Source: Drosophila pseudoobscura
Lineage: Eukaryota > Arthropoda > Insecta > Diptera > Drosophilidae
Reading direction: 5' to 3'
Length of the DNA stretch: 64,000 bases
Assembly (NCBI RefSeq): GCF_009870125.1
Contig: NC_046683.1
Coordinates: forward strand, 65,859,869-65,923,868
The notes below the pieces were generated by a model that was not told the DNA's origin, searched no databases, and saw nothing but the letters and a program-made list of their open reading frames with translations. Below are positions 51,341 to 60,683 of the stretch, one piece after another (the stretch's first letter is position 1; the number at the start of each line of letters is the position of its first letter). The translations under genes were made by a program, and so were the position numbers.

Positions 51341-51818
51341 AATCATGAGACGTTTAAGCACCTTCCCGTGTAAGCTTTCAGTCATTTCAAAAAAAGCGCC
51401 ACCGATCAAAAACAAGAACTTTTGATTTCACCGTGAATGGCAAATCCATCCAAATCCAAAACACAGTTTACAGTTGATAGTTGATAGATATAGGAAAAAT
51501 CAATTGTTAAACAAAAAATATCTCGAACTATACTCGACTCTCGTATCTTTAATGTTTTACGTGGGTAAGCTGGGCGCCAAAGCTCCATCCAGAAACCATG
51601 AGAAATTTAAGCCCCCTGCCTGTGCAAGCTTTCAGTCATTTTAAAAGAGGCGCCATCCAAAACAAGAACTTATGGTTTCACTTTGAATGGCAAATCCAGC
51701 CTTCGCGATTCGATTACCAACTAACGAACGCAGTTTACAGTTGATAGTTGATATAGGAAAAAATGAATTGTTAAGCAACAAATATCTTTAACTAAACTCG
51801 GAATCTCGTTTCTTGAAA
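51341..51818 (+). repeat. Tandem duplication of the DHRS4-type 5' region
   Basis: A roughly 255-265 bp segment occurs twice: 51341..51594 and 51590 into the first exon of the downstream gene. Shared landmarks are CATGAGA, CTTTCAGTCATTT, AACAAGAACTT, GAATGGCAAATCCA, CAGTTTACAGTTGATAGTTG and GCGCCAAAGCTCCA. The upstream copy has its own ATG at 51552 (MFYVG) followed at once by a strong donor GGTAAGC that the functional copy lacks. Confidence 0.75.
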
Positions 51819-52933
51819 ATGTTTCATCTCGGCAAGCAGTTTCTTGGTAGAGCGCCAAAGCTCCACTTGAGTGCCAGCACCACTGTGAGTGGGGCCGGAG
51901 TCCAAAGTGCCACCAGAAATCTTAATCAAACCAACAACAAACCCGATCAAAAGCTTGTTAACCATAATCTTACCCATAAGCGCTTGTCCAGCAGTAGTCA
52001 AAGTTCAAGCGTCAACCAAATGAAGCGTTTAGCAGGGAAAGTTGCCGTGGTCACCGCCTCCACCGATGGGTGAGAGAGAACAAAATACCGCAAATTCTAG
52101 ATCTGCCTTGCCTTGCCACTTTTGTCCACTAATTGAATAATATATGTTCTGTTCCTTTCGTAGTATCGGCTTTGCTATTGCCAAACGGCTAGCAGAAGAT
52201 GGAGCCGCCGTGGTCATCAGCAGTCGCAAGCAAAAGAACGTGGACAATGCCCTGGCGGAGCTGCGCAAATTGAATCTGAATGTGCACGGCCTGAAATGTC
52301 ACGTGAGCGAGCCGCAGGATCGCAAACAGCTCTTCGATGAAACCATCAGCAAGTACGGAAAGCTCAATATATTAGTTAGCAACGCTGCCACAAACCCCGC
52401 CGTAGGTGGAGTCCTGGATTGCGATGAGAAGGTCTGGGACAAGATCTTCGATGTCAATGTTAAGAGCTCGTATCTGCTGGCCAAGGAGGCGCTGCCATTT
52501 CTGCGGCAGGAGAAGGGCTCCAGCATTGTCTTTGTCTCGTCCATTGCAGGTTACGATGCCTTTGAGGTTAGTATGACTGGACTTATCCATGGGTTAGTGG
52601 CTTATCTCAACCTCCTTATCGTTGCAGCTGCTGGGTGCATACTCCGTCAGCAAGACGGCTCTCATCGGCCTCACCAAGGCTGCCGCTAAAGATTTGGCGC
52701 CAGAGGGCATTCGCGTCAATTGCCTGGCCCCCGGCATTATCAAGACAAAGTTCTCCAAAGCCCTATACGAAGATGAGTCAGCGAATGATGCGGCTCTCAT
52801 GAAAATTCCGATGGGCCGTCTGGGCACCAGCGAGGAGATGGCTGGCGTGGTCTCGTTCCTGGTGAGCGAGGATGCCGCCTACATAACGGGCGAGGCCATC
52901 GTGGCCGGAGGTGGTATGAGTGCTCGTCTTTAA
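51819..52933 (+). CDS. Dhrs4: DHRS4-type short-chain dehydrogenase/reductase
   Basis: NAD(P)H-dependent carbonyl/retinal reductase of the SDR family. Exons are 51819..52069, 52164..52566 and 52628..52933, giving 319 residues. A poorly conserved N-terminus of about 70 residues, rich in Ser, Asn and Arg, looks like a mitochondrial presequence. The Rossmann fold starts at GKVAVVTASTDGIGFAIAKR. NILVSNAATNP is the NNAG-type motif (NAAT), the catalytic Ser is in FVSSIAGYD, and the YxxxK pair is in GAYSVSKTAL. The C-terminus ends ARL, a good type-1 peroxisomal signal, while vertebrate DHRS4 ends SRL/SKL. The start is the first ATG in frame, after a TTG-AAA that is not a start. Its 5' region is tandemly duplicated. 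Confidence 0.93.
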
Positions 52934-53028
52934 GTGATTTACATAAATATATTTCCTTAGAGGCTATGGATAACAGCCGTGTTCACAATAATATACAAAA
53001 AAGTGATGCAGTGTAATGTAATGGTGGT

Positions 53029-53667
53029 CTAGGAGGATCGCAGCTTGGCCAGCTGGTCGGCAATGTCCTTCTCAGTGCGCTTGCCGCTCGTCTCGAAGTC
53101 TGCGCTGCCAGTGGCTGGAATATTGGACATCTTTCCAGAGACTTCAATGCCGATCTCATCGAGGACTTTGTTCACCACCGCATTTGACTCTTCCTCGTCA
53201 CCCGACTCGTTAAGCATGTCATCCAGTGTGTCGTTGATCATCTCATCTGTCATTTCCATCTTCATATTCGCCGCCTGGAAGTCGCGCACTGTTCCCGCAA
53301 TCGCCTCGGGTCGCATCACCTTGTTCATATCTGCCATGGTCTTGGCCGTGGTTCCCATTGCTTCACCCAGCGCTATGTTGGCGCCCATATTCTTGTTCTG
53401 GAAGCCAATGGATTGGATCTTTCCAGCCGCCGCGTAGCTGCGCGACTTCTGCTTCCGTATCTCCACCAGCTGCTTGGCCAGAATGCGACAAGCGTCGTTA
53501 TTTCGAGCAGCTGCGTTGCGTCTGATGTCAGCCTCCAGTTTTTTCTCCTCCTCCTCCAATTTGCGACGCTCGCGTTCAATGTCGCGCGTGGCCTTCTTCA
53601 ATGATCTGTCATTTTCGCGCTGCTGCTCCTTGACCGTGGGTTTCTTGCCGAATATGTTGTTGAACAT
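53029..53667 (-). CDS. CHMP2B: Charged multivesicular body protein 2b (ESCRT-III)
   Basis: A single-exon gene of 212 residues, the normal length. It encodes an ESCRT-III subunit that polymerises on endosomal membranes and recruits VPS4. The N-terminal half is basic (MFNNIFGKKPTVKEQQREND, then DIERERRKLEEEEKK) and the C-terminal half acidic (DDMLNESGDEEESN). The C-terminal MIT-interacting motif is EKDIADQLAKLR. The DHRS4-type gene converges on it with under 100 bp between stops, and it is divergent from Prpk across 219 bp. Confidence 0.95.
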   Translation of the reverse strand: MFNNIFGKKPTVKEQQRENDRSLKKATRDIERERRKLEEEEKKLEADIRRNAAARNNDACRILAKQLVEIRKQKSRSYAAAGKIQSIGFQNKNMGANIALGEAMGTTAKTMADMNKVMRPEAIAGTVRDFQAANMKMEMTDEMINDTLDDMLNESGDEEESNAVVNKVLDEIGIEVSGKMSNIPATGSADFETSGKRTEKDIADQLAKLRSS

Positions 53668-53886
53668 TTTTAGAACTTGGAATAATGGTCGAATACGACG
53701 CGCAAAAATTTGTAATGCTGTAGATTTCCTTTTGTCCTATGAATCACGCAAAAGTGCATATCGAAACATCGAAGTAAACAGTAAATCAGATCAGCTGTTG
53801 GCGCTGCGAATGGCAACTGGGTGCGTTGCGCCGTGAGTGTGCCTGCTTTTACTTTTTTTTGGATTTGAGTTGTTTTCGTCAAAAAA

Positions 53887-54561
53887 ATGCCCAGCGAAAT
53901 TTTAAAACAAGGAGCCGAGGCGCGCCTCTACCTTGGCGAATACCAGGGAGAAACCTGCTTGATTAAGGAACGCTTTGTCAAGAAGTACCGCCACCCAGAG
54001 CTAGACAAACAAATCACCCGACGTCGCATGAAGGCAGAGATGAAGACGGCGGCACGTTGTCTGGCTGCCGGCGTCTTGGTCCCGAAAGTACTTCACCTGG
54101 ACTACCCCGCACACACCTTGTATATAGAATACTATGCCAATGCCAAGACAGCCAAGGAGTTCATCCAGGAAACGGTTGCCACCAAGGAGGCGGACGAGGC
54201 GAAGAAGCTACTGCTGGATCTGTGCTGGAGAATCGGCGTGATCGTTGGCAGAATGCACACTGACCACATTATACATGGCGACCTGACGACATCAAACATC
54301 CTAATCGATCCCCAGGAGAACAAGTACGATATCGTGTTCATTGATTTCGGTTTGAGTCACTACGACAAGGGCGCCGAGCGCAAGGGCGTGGATCTGTACG
54401 TTCTGGAGCGGGCCCTGCTGAGCACGCACAGCGAGCAGCCCTATCTCTTCGAACAAATCCTGGCTGGCTACCGCATGCAGTGTGGCAGGGAGGGGGACAT
54501 TGTTCTCGACAAGTTCGAGGAAGTACGGGCACGCGGACGTAAGCGAACGATGATTGGCTAA
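53887..54561 (+). CDS. Prpk: KEOPS complex kinase (TP53RK/Bud32 homologue)
   Basis: A small atypical kinase/ATPase of the KEOPS complex that supports t6A modification of ANN-decoding tRNAs. It is a single-exon gene of 224 residues, as usual for Bud32. Motifs: a shortened P-loop GAEARLYLG, the ATP-contacting lysine in CLIKERF, the family-specific KYRHPELDKQITRRR, the catalytic HGDLTTSNIL and the metal-binding FIDFGLS. The C-terminal GRKRTMIG is the conserved basic tail. The stop is only 35 bp from that of PTCD1 on the other strand, so the 3' UTRs must overlap. An AATAAA is at about 54576. Confidence 0.96.
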   Translation: MPSEILKQGAEARLYLGEYQGETCLIKERFVKKYRHPELDKQITRRRMKAEMKTAARCLAAGVLVPKVLHLDYPAHTLYIEYYANAKTAKEFIQETVATKEADEAKKLLLDLCWRIGVIVGRMHTDHIIHGDLTTSNILIDPQENKYDIVFIDFGLSHYDKGAERKGVDLYVLERALLSTHSEQPYLFEQILAGYRMQCGREGDIVLDKFEEVRARGRKRTMIG

Positions 54562-54596
54562 CAAAAATAATCTTTAATAAAACCTACATCGTAAAC

Positions 54597-56787
54597 CTAT
54601 TCTATCTTCTTGATGAACTCTCTTGGAGGGTCATCCTGCAGCTCATCGATCTTGATTTTCTTAATATATTTCCTCAGCTTTGTTTTTCGCTTGACCTGCT
54701 CGTGCTTGAGTGGTTCCAGACCGTCCACGGCTGCCTCCTTGTACTTGGCATAGGGGCGTACCTTTATCTTGGCAATGGCATCTTCCAGCTGAAGGCCAGT
54801 CAGGCCCTGCTCTTCGTAGTACAGGCGGTACTTATCACAGAACTTCGAGTGTCCCTTCTTAAAAGTGGGCGTCTTGGTCGAAGGGTGCTGTGGGTGGAAA
54901 TATTGAACGGCTCAGTAGATTTCTCAGGGCATGTCCTCCAAATACTCAACTCACCCTGGCATCAATAGCCCGGGCGCATCCTCTGTGAAAGTTGTGCAGA
55001 TGACGGAGGAATGGCTCGTTGGGCTTGACGCCCTCTTCCAGGCTTAGTTGCATGATTTCATTGATGTAGCCGAAGGACTTCTGGGCACAGCCCTGGCGCA
55101 ACATGGCTCCTAGTATGGGCATGTTCATTTTAATTTCAGCCTCCTGCATTTGCAGCAACAGTTCCCTCGCTTCCTCCTGGGTTCGGCAGCCTAGGGCGAG
55201 CACGCCATAGGTAACGATATCCGGACGTAATCCTGCAGTGCGTATCATGGAAAGAACTTCGCGGGCACTGTCGTAGTCAAAGCGCATCGATCGCTTTTTG
55301 ATCAGTATATTGAAGAAGTCTATGTCTGCCTTCAGGCCAATCTTGCGGACGAATGTGAGGAGCTGCTTCTCAGCAGAGTTGGTGGGAGGGATCACCTCTA
55401 GCATGGTCGTGAAGGTCTGTATATCGGGGGTTATCTTGTGCTGTTTCATGTGCTCCAGAAATCCCGTGATGCCGCCCAGCAAGAGGAAACGCTCATGGGG
55501 ACGGGTCACTTCCTCTAGGGCCACCAGACTGCCTAGGTGTGGGCGCGGCAGCAGAAGATTGGGTAGTTCCAGCTCACTTGCAGTTGTCGCCACTTCGATG
55601 TGGTCAGGCAGAGAAGAGGTGCTCGCTGATTCACTCAGTAAATTGTCCTTTTCTCCTCCCTCCAGTTGGGGTACCGCCTCCTGTTTGGTTGCTGCTGGAG
55701 CAATCTGGTCTAGAACCTCTCGCATGGACTCCAAAGTACCAAAACCACAGTCCCGGGCACAACGTAACATAACATTGAAGCTGTAGTAGTCCGGGCTGAT
55801 GCCTACCCGCAACATTTTATGCCACGTGAGGAGAGCATGTCGAAAACCGTGCTCCGGATTGCTGGCGCACGCCTGCAGCAGGAAATTGAAGGTGTCTGCA
55901 TTCATGTCCAGCTTACGATCCACCATTTCATCTGCCAGCATGTAGGCTGTGTCTACATCTCCGCACCTGCCGTAGGCCTTGATCATGGCGTTGTAGTTTT
56001 TCGCATTTGGTTCGTAGCCCTTCTCCAGCATATTCTCTCGCAGGATCTGAGCCTTGGCTAGTCCATCGCTGATGGAAGGTGCATTGGCGCAGGCATTGAA
56101 GAGCGAGGTATACGTTCCTCCCGAAACGTTTAGTCCGCGCTGCCGCATCTTCGTGTACAGGGAGAACGCCTTACGGGTGTATCCGGCTTTGGCGCAGCCG
56201 CTGATCAGAAGATTGTATATGTACTTCTCTGGCTTGACGCGATCCTCTCGGAGCATACGCTGCTCCAGCACGGCAATGGCATCGTTTAGCCGGTTCGCGT
56301 TCAAGTGTTCCTTGATGAGATGTGCGTATTCCTTGGTTTGCAGTTTCTTTGAATGCCGCGTAGGTTTGCTTATGTATTCCTCCTCCTCGATATCACCAGG
56401 ATCTTCAGATTGACTCGCGCTAATCTTGGCATCGCCAAAGGTATCCGGATCCCCATGCTCTAAAACTTTTCCTGGTTTCGGTTTCTTTTCCTTCCCATTT
56501 TTCGCAAACTTGAACTTATTTTGCTGCTTGTGAGCACCCACATTATCTTCCGCAGGAAATTCATCTTGGAATGGATTGTTAAACCTATTGGCCTCGCGTT
56601 TAGCTTGCAAACCGGCTTCCTGATCCGTAACACGCACGTGCAGCAGCCGGCTTTGATGCAACGTCCAGGAGCGCGGTGGAACCGATTGGAGTCGTCCGCT
56701 ATAGCTATATAAAGAGCTCCCTACGGTGTTTAATTGCAAGCGGCGCATATGCGACGCCAGGCATTGGCTGAGCACTCGCAGAGCCAT
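54597..56787 (-). CDS. PTCD1: Mitochondrial PPR protein PTCD1
   Basis: Pentatricopeptide-repeat protein that acts on mitochondrial RNAs (in vertebrates, 16S rRNA and leucine tRNAs). Exons are 54955..56787 and 54597..54887, joined in phase 0 (DAR then HPSTKTPTFKKG), giving 707 residues. The N-terminus (MALRVLSQCLASHMRRLQLN) is an Arg-rich targeting peptide. A linker to about residue 150 is charged. PPR-like helices run from about 165 to 350 (KYIYNLLISGCAKAGYTRKA, GGTYTSLFNACANAP, NAKNYNAMIKAYGRCGDVDT) and again from about 450 to 600. The C-terminal exon is very basic (KRKTKLRKYIKKIK). The gene is convergent with Prpk. Confidence 0.93.
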
Positions 56788-57179
56788 AATTTCTTCTGCA
56801 ACTTTTAGTAATTTTTATGTAATTTATCAAACTATTCAAACGTGCGTGCCGCGGAGGAATAAATACAGAAAACAGCTGCTGCGTAGAGTTGCCACCTGAG
56901 TCTCCAAGGAAGGCAATAACTTTCTCTGTTTTAAATATTTTGCAGTTTATTTTATTCTTTCAGAGACCAAGAATAGGTATCAGGTTCAATATATACATAT
57001 ATAACATGTCAAAGAAATATCAATTTGAGAAAAGGTCTTTATTAATTACGTTTTATCTTCATATGAAATTAACGAAATAGGGTATGTAAAGGCCAATGCG
57101 CGCACCATGTCTGTCTTCAAATACCAACAACATTGCGACTGTTTTTTTTGTTTAACTATTTTTTGTATGCCTTGTTTAA

Positions 57180-57645
57180 GCCAAAATACAAGGACTATAA
57201 ACTAGCCAATCTTGAAGAAAATTTATTCATCAACGGCCTAAAATTATGTGGGCAGAACTATGGGTTTTAGTTAGACAGAATTATTCAACGGAATATACAA
57301 ATTAAACAATATGAACGACTTTCGTTTTTTTTTTTGTTTTGACCTATTTCGCTAAAACCTTTTTTGTCTGAGCTATTTCGTTAAAACCTTTTATTAGACA
57401 AGATCCAATTAAAGCAAGTATTTAGAATAAGCCAGTCAAGTAGAACAATTATTCATGAATCGTATACATTTATGTGGGCATGGCTAAATGTGCTATATAG
57501 CTGAGAATATTCGACGGAATATCAAAAACGAGGAATATGTAATATAGATCTTGAATTCGTCAGACCATTTACGGTATAATTTTAAAATTCAACGGTATAT
57601 TTTGGTATATTTCTGAGGGTCAGACGGTATGTTTTAACGATAATC
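57180..57645. repeat. Dispersed repeat, inverted relative to 40 kb copy
   Basis: Reverse complement of this region matches 40024..40395 in order: CATACCGTCTGACC, CAGAAATATACC, ATTTTAAAAT, CTGACGAATT, ATTACATATTCCTCG, GCCCACATAA and CTACTTGACTGGCTTATT. A second, more diverged copy lies at about 57190-57300 (TTATGTGGGCAG, TTCAACGGAATAT). Confidence 0.6.
57601..57612 (+). promoter_or_regulatory. Core promoter motif 6
   Basis: TTTGGTATATTT matches the fly core-promoter motif KTYRGTATWTTT and lies about 36 bp upstream of a motif 1 site, a common pairing at housekeeping promoters. Confidence 0.55.
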
Positions 57646-57647
57646 CG

Positions 57648-57658
57648 CGGTCACACTG
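57648..57658 (+). promoter_or_regulatory. Core promoter motif 1 (M1BP site)
   Basis: CGGTCACACTG is a perfect match to YGGTCACACTR. It lies 63 bp upstream of the Asterix ATG and probably marks its transcription start. Confidence 0.75.
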
Positions 57659-57720
57659 CGTCACATTCCTATTTTTCTGACCGAATTAGTTTAATTTAGT
57701 GAAAATTTAAAACTTTCAAC

Positions 57721-58116
57721 ATGAGCAATACTGTGGATCCACGTCGCAAGGAGAAAATCAATCGCTACAAGGCGCCCAAGAACCAGGGCCAAGGCGGCGG
57801 CGCCAACGAGGACATGATGCCGGACTACATGAATATCTTGGGAATGATTTTCTCAATGTGCGGGCTGATGATGAAGGTGAGCCCCGAATTTCCCGATTTA
57901 TGGCCAAGTGGACTTATCAGTAACATGCAACCGCTTCTCTTACAGCTGAAATGGTGCGCCTGGTTCGCACTGTACTGCTCCTGCATTAGCTTTGCCAGCT
58001 CCAAGGCCAGCGACGATGCCAAGCAAGTTCTTTCTTCCTTCATGCTGAGCGTCAGCGCTGTGGTCATGTCCTACCTACAGAATCCGGCTGCCATGACTCC
58101 CCCGTGGGCCTCTTAG
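57721..58116 (+). CDS. Asterix: Asterix (WDR83OS homologue, PAT complex)
   Basis: Small ER membrane protein. Its vertebrate orthologue pairs with CCDC47 in the PAT complex, which chaperones nascent multi-pass membrane proteins. Exons are 57721..57876 and 57946..58116, joined in phase 0, giving 108 residues, the expected size. The N-terminus is conserved and basic ([18 protein letters not shown]). Hydrophobic segments are [32 protein letters not shown] and [17 protein letters not shown], and the C-terminus ends in PPWAS. The unspliced frame is also open through the intron, but the spliced form matches the family. It is convergent with YOD1. Confidence 0.94.
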   Translation: MSNTVDPRRKEKINRYKAPKNQGQGGGANEDMMPDYMNILGMIFSMCGLMMKVSPEFPDLWPSGLISNMQPLLLQLKWCAWFALYCSCISFASSKASDDAKQVLSSFMLSVSAVVMSYLQNPAAMTPPWAS

Positions 58117-58384
58117 CAGTGAGAAAGGCCAAAGCCACAGCATTTTGTTCTAGTTTAAATAAATGTCAATTTTTATTGCGATCCAAGAGGGGATAAAGAA
58201 ATATAATATACTATAATTTTTGCAAATCAAATAATTTAAAATTTAAAAACATGATGTATAATTTAGCTAAAAGCGGTGGGGTTGTGCACCGTCGCCAGAA
58301 ATGTAGGCATCACTAGGTAGTGAGTAGGTAGTAGGCAAACAGAATGAACGCTAAAATATAAATGGTTCCGAAAATCAGGACGTA
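58117..58384. other. Short 3' intergenic region
   Basis: Convergent 3' ends of Asterix and YOD1. An AATAAA-type signal (tttaaataaatg) is at about 58155. Confidence 0.5.
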
Positions 58385-59461
58385 TTAAATCTCCTCGAAG
58401 TTCTCGTGCCCGGTTTTCTTGGCGTGCTCCTGGGCCTGGCCCTGCCCCACCAGCATCACATCGCAGTCCATGCAGCGCAAGGTGAATTTGTCAACGTTGG
58501 TGAACTGGCGCGAGGACTTAGCCTCGTTGGCTATCTGTTCGGCCTGTTGGTATACGCCCATCTCCTCCACTGGAAAAATGGTGGCCGGAACCGAGTTCTG
58601 CTGGGTCTCCATGTACAGGGGATCGTAGTGGATGCCATCGAAGAGGAGGAAGACGCGGAGTCCAAAGTTCTTGTCCTCGCCAAAGCGGTTGATGATGGCG
58701 TTCTGTATGTCCACCACATCGATCTCGATGCCGTAGTAGTTGGACAGTATGGAGACCTCAATAGCACCGCCCCACGAGTCGGCCTTCTGTATCCAGGCGC
58801 AGTAATCGGAGTTGGACTTGCCCAGCACGGCGTCATTGTACTGCTGGGTATCGGCAGACACCTCTTGGGCTATGATGTGCCGCATCATTTCGCTGCCTTC
58901 ATTGTCCACCTTGCCGTTAAGGACGAAGCGAATGCTTGTGAAGAGGCATGAGTTATCCGCCGGCACCACCTTTTTCAGTAGAATGCCATTGAAGTTGCCG
59001 TTGGGTCCAGACTCTTCGGGTGAAATCACTGGCTCCAACGATTGAACGATATTTAAAGCGCCCGTCTCTATGCTGCCTCCGCTGGATACCTGACGCAGAT
59101 GTTCCGCATCCTCCTCAGCCTGCAGACGACGCGCCAGCGCCTCGTCATCCTCCATAGTTGAACTGCCACTGCCACTGGCAATGGGTGTGGAAGTGGGGCC
59201 AGCAGTACCAGCCTTTTCTTCCACAATCAAGGTCTCACCGCTGTTGATGCCCACAGTCTTGAGGTTCTGATTTTCCCGATTTTCGGAGAGGTCCAATGGT
59301 TTGGGTGGATAGCCGACCAGCACGTGCAGCTGCAGTTCCTGTATGGCTGTCGCCTGGGCTATTCTCGTCTTCAGTTCCCCAAGCGTCGTATTCTGGTTCA
59401 AATCTTTGACAATGAATTGACCTTTTTTCGATTTCAGCTTCACACTGAATGAACCAGTCAT
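58385..59461 (-). CDS. Yod1: OTU-family deubiquitinase YOD1/OTU1
   Basis: Cysteine protease that trims ubiquitin chains on p97/VCP clients in ER-associated degradation. It is a single-exon gene of 358 residues. The ubiquitin-like UBX domain is residues 1-80 (SFSVKLKSKKGQFIV to GETLIVEE). A UIM-like helix lies at about 104-125 (DDEALARRLQAEED). The OTU core starts near 150, with the catalytic motif PADNSCLF placing Cys at 172 and Asp at 169. The catalytic His is at 278 (DGIHYDPL). A C-terminal C2H2 zinc finger (RCMDCDVMLVGQ, then HAKKTGH) completes the family architecture. All catalytic residues are present. Confidence 0.96.
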   Translation of the reverse strand: MTGSFSVKLKSKKGQFIVKDLNQNTTLGELKTRIAQATAIQELQLHVLVGYPPKPLDLSENRENQNLKTVGINSGETLIVEEKAGTAGPTSTPIASGSGSSTMEDDEALARRLQAEEDAEHLRQVSSGGSIETGALNIVQSLEPVISPEESGPNGNFNGILLKKVVPADNSCLFTSIRFVLNGKVDNEGSEMMRHIIAQEVSADTQQYNDAVLGKSNSDYCAWIQKADSWGGAIEVSILSNYYGIEIDVVDIQNAIINRFGEDKNFGLRVFLLFDGIHYDPLYMETQQNSVPATIFPVEEMGVYQQAEQIANEAKSSRQFTNVDKFTLRCMDCDVMLVGQGQAQEHAKKTGHENFEEI

Positions 59462-60069
59462 TTTACTGATCGGCTTTTAACACAGACGTAAAGAGGACAG
59501 ATTGGTATGATGGGGGCAATTTTTGTATTTTGGATTGACTGGAGTTTATAAGTTATATATTGTCTAATTTGGTTTTTTTCCTTCTTTTTTATTGCTTTTT
59601 TTGTTTAATCGCTTCGGTGTTGCCAGATGGCTAATATCGCGGGAGATGGCAGCGCTAGTCGCGATGCCCGAAAATGCACTAAAAAATACCTGGTGGCGCG
59701 TAAGTTCAAAAACTGTTATCCAGTATGTTTGGATATGATTGAAAAGTGATGTTTAACTGACAGAAATATCTAGACACACAATGCCATGCTTGAATGCTGT
59801 ACCGCATTCCATTTTAGGTGTTAATACACTGCCTAATGGCCATGCTCGTTGGCTAAGGCCGCAATGTCAGGCCGCTAATTAAAGTTTAGCAGAGGATGGA
59901 AGAGTTCGTACGTTCGCGGCTAATGGCCTACACAAATAGAATCATCCAGAACCAAGGAAATGCCGATTAGCAAAAACAGAAACCACAAATTTTGGGGAAA
60001 CAACCGCCAAGAGAGACGTCAAGTCAACAAATGGTCCAAATACTGATACTTTAAAGTTTAAACTCAACA
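59462..60069. other. Promoter side of YOD1, no gene seen
   Basis: Intergenic sequence with poly-T runs near 59572-59600 and no convincing open frame. The right end may be the 5' UTR of the possible exon at 60070. Confidence 0.45.
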
Positions 60070-60111
60070 ATGGAACCGCAAGAGCAGCCACAAAATGAAA
60101 TATGTAGTCCG
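60070..60111 (+). other. Possible first coding exon of an unknown gene
   Basis: An ATG in good context (CTCAACAATGG) opens 14 codons (MEPQEQPQNEICSP) and is followed directly by a GTATGG donor. No matching downstream exon was found in the window, so this would be the first exon of a gene whose intron contains the secreted-peptide genes, or a chance match. Confidence 0.25.
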
Positions 60112-60304
60112 GTATGGGCTTTTGTTATTGCCTCAGATGCGTGGTACACTTAAATCACATTTAATAGTCCAAACAAATTGATTGCCCGCGCCCCTCCCAC
60201 TCCACTTCACTCCACTCCTCTCCGATTCACGAGATCGTCGAGCCGCCACCGCGTTGTTTTAATTTCTATGAAAGACGACCGGGCTGGGCCGTCGAGCGAC
60301 TGAC

Positions 60305-60312
60305 TATAAATA
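60305..60312 (+). promoter_or_regulatory. TATA box of secreted-peptide gene 1
   Basis: TATAAATA, with an initiator TTCAGTG (A at 60337) about 31 bp downstream and the ATG at 60398. A strong TATA and Inr suggest high, tissue-restricted expression. Confidence 0.75.
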
Positions 60313-60397
60313 GTTGGGCAGCCGGGTCTGGTGTTCAGTGCAAGCAGGTCTGTCAACGACATCCCATCAATCCCAGCTCCAAACATCCGCAGTCAAC

Positions 60398-60683
60398 ATG
60401 AAGTTCTTGCTCCTGGTGCGTCTCCCAACACACACAAAACTGGATAATCATTACCCCCATCCAACATCGACTATCGAACATCCACTAACCACGGACTACC
60501 TTTTGATTACAGAGCGTGTTCCTTTGCCTGGTCGTGTGCTTCATGGCCACCAGTGCGGTGCCCATCGAGGAGTCCATACCCGAAGGTCTCGAGGGTCCTG
60601 GCAGTGACACCTTCAACCCCTCAGACGATCAGTCCTTCCTGCTCAAGCTGAAGCTGCTCAAGAAGCTCCTGTTCTTGGGCTAA
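60398..60683 (+). CDS. Small secreted peptide with amphipathic tail, paralogue 1
   Basis: I do not recognise a named gene. Exon 1 (60398..60415) encodes only MKFLLL; exon 2 is 60513..60683; total 62 residues. Residues 1-21 form a signal peptide (SVFLCLVVCFMATSA) with likely cleavage before VPIEES. The mature peptide of about 40 residues has an acidic, Gly/Pro-rich part (EGLEGPGSDTFNPSDD) and a cationic Leu/Lys C-terminus (FLLKLKLLKKLLFLG), which would form an amphipathic helix. The tail resembles linear antimicrobial or membrane-active peptides, and an acidic pro-part next to a basic tail is common in such precursors. Seminal or cuticular roles are also possible. The convergent gene at 61690..61990 is a clear paralogue with the same intron position and phase. 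Confidence 0.8.

Larger units (their letters stand above)
56788..57720. other. Divergent promoter region PTCD1/Asterix
   Basis: About 930 bp without a gene. The left third is AT-rich with no feature seen. From 57180 to 57645 it carries two tandem copies of the dispersed repeat also found, inverted, at 40024..40395. The right end holds the Asterix core promoter motifs. Confidence 0.5.

Noticed and set aside
57877..57945. Asterix read-through of the intron as a 131-residue protein
   Set aside because: The intron happens to be open in frame, but GT/AG ends are good and removing it restores the conserved join (LMMK to LKWCAW).
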